Below, piece by piece: positions 61,359-64,000 of a stretch of 64,000 nucleotides of DNA (positions within the stretch are counted from its first letter, which is position 1; every line of letters begins with the position of its first letter). Origin of the DNA: Lepidodermella squamata (lineage: Eukaryota; Gastrotricha); the NCBI GenBank assembly GCA_047495785.1, contig JBLDXI010000050.1, positions 124,001 to 188,000 on the forward strand, in the 5' to 3' direction. The position numbers were made by a program, and so were the translations under genes. The notes beneath the pieces were generated by a model. The model did not search any database and was not told where the DNA came from. It worked only from the letters and a program-made list of their open reading frames with translations.

Positions 61359-62073
61359 GAATCCTCTATAGTACCATGGCTTGTAAAGCTGAAACAAGTC
61401 GTCTGCTAGCTGTTGCCTGCAAATCATTGATCAACAGATCCGCTTAGTTTAATATCCGGAAAATTGTTTGCACTGTTAGGAATTTTAATATCTAGGAAAT
61501 CCAGCTTTCGAATTACAATATCACGACCTTATCCAGCCTTGCCCTGTTCAGTCATGGTAAAATATCGCGAGCTTGTTTCTTTCTGCAGCTGCTGAATATA
61601 TTCTTAGCATTAGGTTTATCGATCCATTATTCCTTCATGCTATAGCAAGAGATTGAAGCCCCAACCCATTTTCTAGCAGAGGTACGGACGGATGCTATGA
61701 TCAGGTGATAATGCGATTAAACATCCTGAAACTGGGTAACTGGTCTTTAAGCGTCCTTCGTAATGACGTTGGCTTTCTATGTGTATGTAGCTGTAAGCAA
61801 CGATGCGAAAGATTATGAAGAGCTCAGCCTTTTCTAGGAAGAACTGATGAATGTCGGCAAAATGAAAGTCCGCTATCGTGGATAATATCCTTGTGTCTTC
61901 ATCCTAAGACGAACTATCAGAGGCAAAAATCATTCTATCAGCCGTACCAACATTATTTGAAATCAGGGAGGAAACGTTATTTTCGGTGAATGTCACTCGG
62001 CTAAATTAATTGACAAATAGCACCAGAGATGATTTTTTGAGATGGGTTAATTGCTGAATAGAAAAGGACAATA
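61359..62073 (+). other. Intergenic, nothing recognised
   Basis: Upstream region of channel copy 3. No supported gene or repeat. Confidence 0.4.
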
Positions 62074-62225
62074 TGCGGAGTAGGATCCGGGAGCTGAGGT
62101 GTTTTCTACTGTCACGCAGCCGAAGAAACCAAAAGGGCCCCCTTGTGGTTTTTCCAGCCTTCCCTCTGGTTGAACCCCCGGAGCTGGGGTGTCTCGCGAC
62201 ACCCCGGCACCCCTGCTCTTCTCAC
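62074..62225. mobile_element. Dispersed MITE-like repeat, copy C
   Basis: Inverse of copy B: GAGCTGAGGTGTTTTCTACT.., GAAGAAACCAAAAGGGCCCC.., then GGGGTGTCTCGCGACACCCC, itself a palindrome. It lies 130 bp past the GPCR stop. Confidence 0.7.
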
Positions 62226-62355
62226 CCTGTCAAAAGATGAAACAGCTCTTTCATTATTCATTTATTTAAGGTGCGCATTATAATCATCATGAATGATTTT
62301 GCTGTACAATAACGACAGAGATAAGTTTTTATCAGGTTTTCTCAACTAAATTCCT

Positions 62356-63533
62356 TCACTTTGGTTCACATTGGTTTTTCCATTTCGACAGCAATAGTGA
62401 AACCTTACGTGTCCAACCTGGCCTGAGCATTTGCACGCAAGCTCCTACGGTAGCATGCAAATTAACGCAAATAACGCCTATCTTTTGCAACCAACTTGAG
62501 GCATGGTGCGGCCCAAAATCAGTGTAGAACAATTTGAAAACGACTGAGATTAGCGCGGGTGTGTAGGAGGCGCAGAATATTGCAAAAACGACGATGGATT
62601 GCTGAGCGAAAAAGATGTCACGATCTCGCCATCTCTCCGCCTTGGACGATCGACCTCGAGCCCTGCTATTCTCACTGTTATCACTTGCCCTCATTTGCAA
62701 ATTTAGTTTTCGGATACTTCGAAATATCATGTAGTAATTTTTGGCTAAGAAGTTTAGCGGGATCGTGATGGTGGCCGCGGAAATCAGGAGAAATAGAAGA
62801 CCTGAATCAATATTGCCAATCAGCCTGTAAGCCTGTATTGCCAATCAGCCAATCAGGCAGTGCAGATCCAAACTGGGTTGCCATCATTCAACCCTTCAAT
62901 CACGATAAATTCATTGAGCCAGATTTGACGAGGCCAGATTGCGACGAAGAAACAACCAATAGTACAAAAGCAGTAGAGGCCAATAACCCATAATATGAGA
63001 CGTTTGGTGCTGGCTTCGTAATTCGGGCTGTTCGAAAGGATACAGAGACGGCGCTCATATGAAATCATAGCGCTAATAAAAATGCCAAAAGCCCCATGGG
63101 AGTATTCAACCCAAAATACGACAGGGCATGTCCAGTAATCCGCTTCCCAGTAGCCTGTTCTAAAAATGACCGCAAGACCGGCAGTGCTGATGAAAGCGAA
63201 AATGATATTTCTAGCACCGTTGATCGCGATCAGCATAAGAAATCCACGTTTTACCTGCCGCTTGTACAAATCGATGCAGCTGGCGATTGTTACTACGGTT
63301 ACGATAGCCAGGGTGATTGCATACATTAGCAAATGAATGAGACGGCCGTTCATTGTGACGTAGTCGAGGTCATGGAACCAGCCGATGAAATGGGGTCTCG
63401 GGTAGTCGTAGCCAGAATCTGGCAGGTAAACGTCAATCCAGCCTCCGTTGATCAGCCGTGCTCTCAAACATGACGAGTTTCCTTGCTGCGCCGTTTCATT
63501 GGTCTGCAATAAATTCGATGTATTGCTGTTCAT
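62356..63533 (-). pseudogene. Rhodopsin-like GPCR, copy 2, broken between TM4 and TM5
   Basis: The first 226 residues (63533-62853) match copy 1 through TM4, including YERRLCILSNSPNYEAS; the rest (62844-62356) carries TM5 to TM7 and the tail (RDRDIFFAQQSIVVFAIF, GVICVNLHATVGACVQ). The junction is spoiled by local tandem duplication of TATTGCCAATCAGCC (62811 and 62837 on the plus strand), a net gain of about 20 bases over copy 1, giving a stop and a frame change. No GT..AG intron can remove it. The N-terminus has four glycosylation sequons and no signal peptide. Otherwise well conserved, so the lesion is recent or an assembly artefact. Confidence 0.75.
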
Positions 63534-64000
63534 TTCTGCTTCGAGAAGGCTTTCTTCTGAAAAGCAAACTTTTCAAAAGTAGCACAGTTTCACACAAACT
63601 CCTCGAGACAATCGATAATTTTACCTGCGTGGTCAATGTATCAATATTGGTAATTAAACTCACCCAGCTCATCCCGCACTTCAGTATTAGACCGTCTGAG
63701 TGTATTGAAGCGGCCTCAGCAAATCTCCACACAATTTCTTGTCTATATGATCAAGAGGGCAGCGCTTAAATTCCTTATTTCGGACGTCTCGAACACTGTA
63801 GTTCCTGAGTGCGATGGTTTAATCAAACCGCCCAGGGTTTGTGCGTGATTTCTGTGCTGAATAATTGTCCTGCGGAAACACTGGAATAGCTTATTACCGA
63901 TCTGAATGTAACAAACCTCGTTATTATTTCGTTATTTAGAAATATTTTATTATTTCGAGGGTTTCAACATCGTGATCTATGTTCGCAGCATCATCGAAAT
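63534..64000 (+). other. Upstream region of GPCR copy 2
   Basis: 63600-63920 is the region duplicated at 50.7-51.0 kb. No gene is seen to the window edge. Confidence 0.5.

Overview
The window is eukaryotic and almost certainly animal. Most genes are split by very short introns (about 48-65 bp, GT..AG), AATAAA signals follow several stops, and the families are metazoan: Cys-loop ligand-gated channels, rhodopsin-like receptors, C-type lectins, Ly6/three-finger and sushi modules, a chymotrypsin-fold protease and a phospholipid scramblase. Compact genes, tiny introns and small gene-family clusters suggest a small ecdysozoan, nematode-like, with a tardigrade or rotifer as alternatives. This is inference; no diagnostic marker is present. 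No tRNA, rRNA, CRISPR or prokaryotic operon was seen. All exon models were built by eye from splice sites and reading-frame continuity.

Layout. 0-9 kb: end of a sushi gene, a secreted EB-like protein, an intronless Cys-loop channel, a Ly6-like exon, an intronless HPP-family membrane protein, a one-pass protein, a four-exon C2-like gene and a multipass membrane protein in tail-to-tail contact. 9.6-14.4 kb: a 13-exon gene for a 1345-residue PEP-synthase/rifampicin-phosphotransferase-like enzyme with a membrane anchor. 14.6-17.5 kb: a serine protease and a scramblase-like gene, followed by a 479-bp inverted repeat. 18.3-36.4 kb: a cluster of two-exon genes for secreted ankyrin-repeat proteins (three intact, one frameshifted, one orphan first exon), interrupted by a 2.65-kb CACTA-like element, a three-exon channel gene and an internally duplicated gene. 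38 kb: a small secreted Lys/His/Gly-rich protein. 38-51 kb is gene-poor and rich in terminal-inverted-repeat elements. 51.8-63.5 kb: a duplicated block on the minus strand with two Cys-rich/C-type-lectin genes, two channels and two receptor copies.

The main themes are local gene-family expansion (channels, receptors, ankyrins, lectins), all of it extracellular or membrane-facing, and decay of some copies by short tandem duplications, frameshifts and small DNA-transposon insertions. Relic exons and relic promoters show that duplicated units were larger than the surviving genes. Two proteins, the HPP protein and the PEP-synthase-like enzyme, belong to families best known outside animals.
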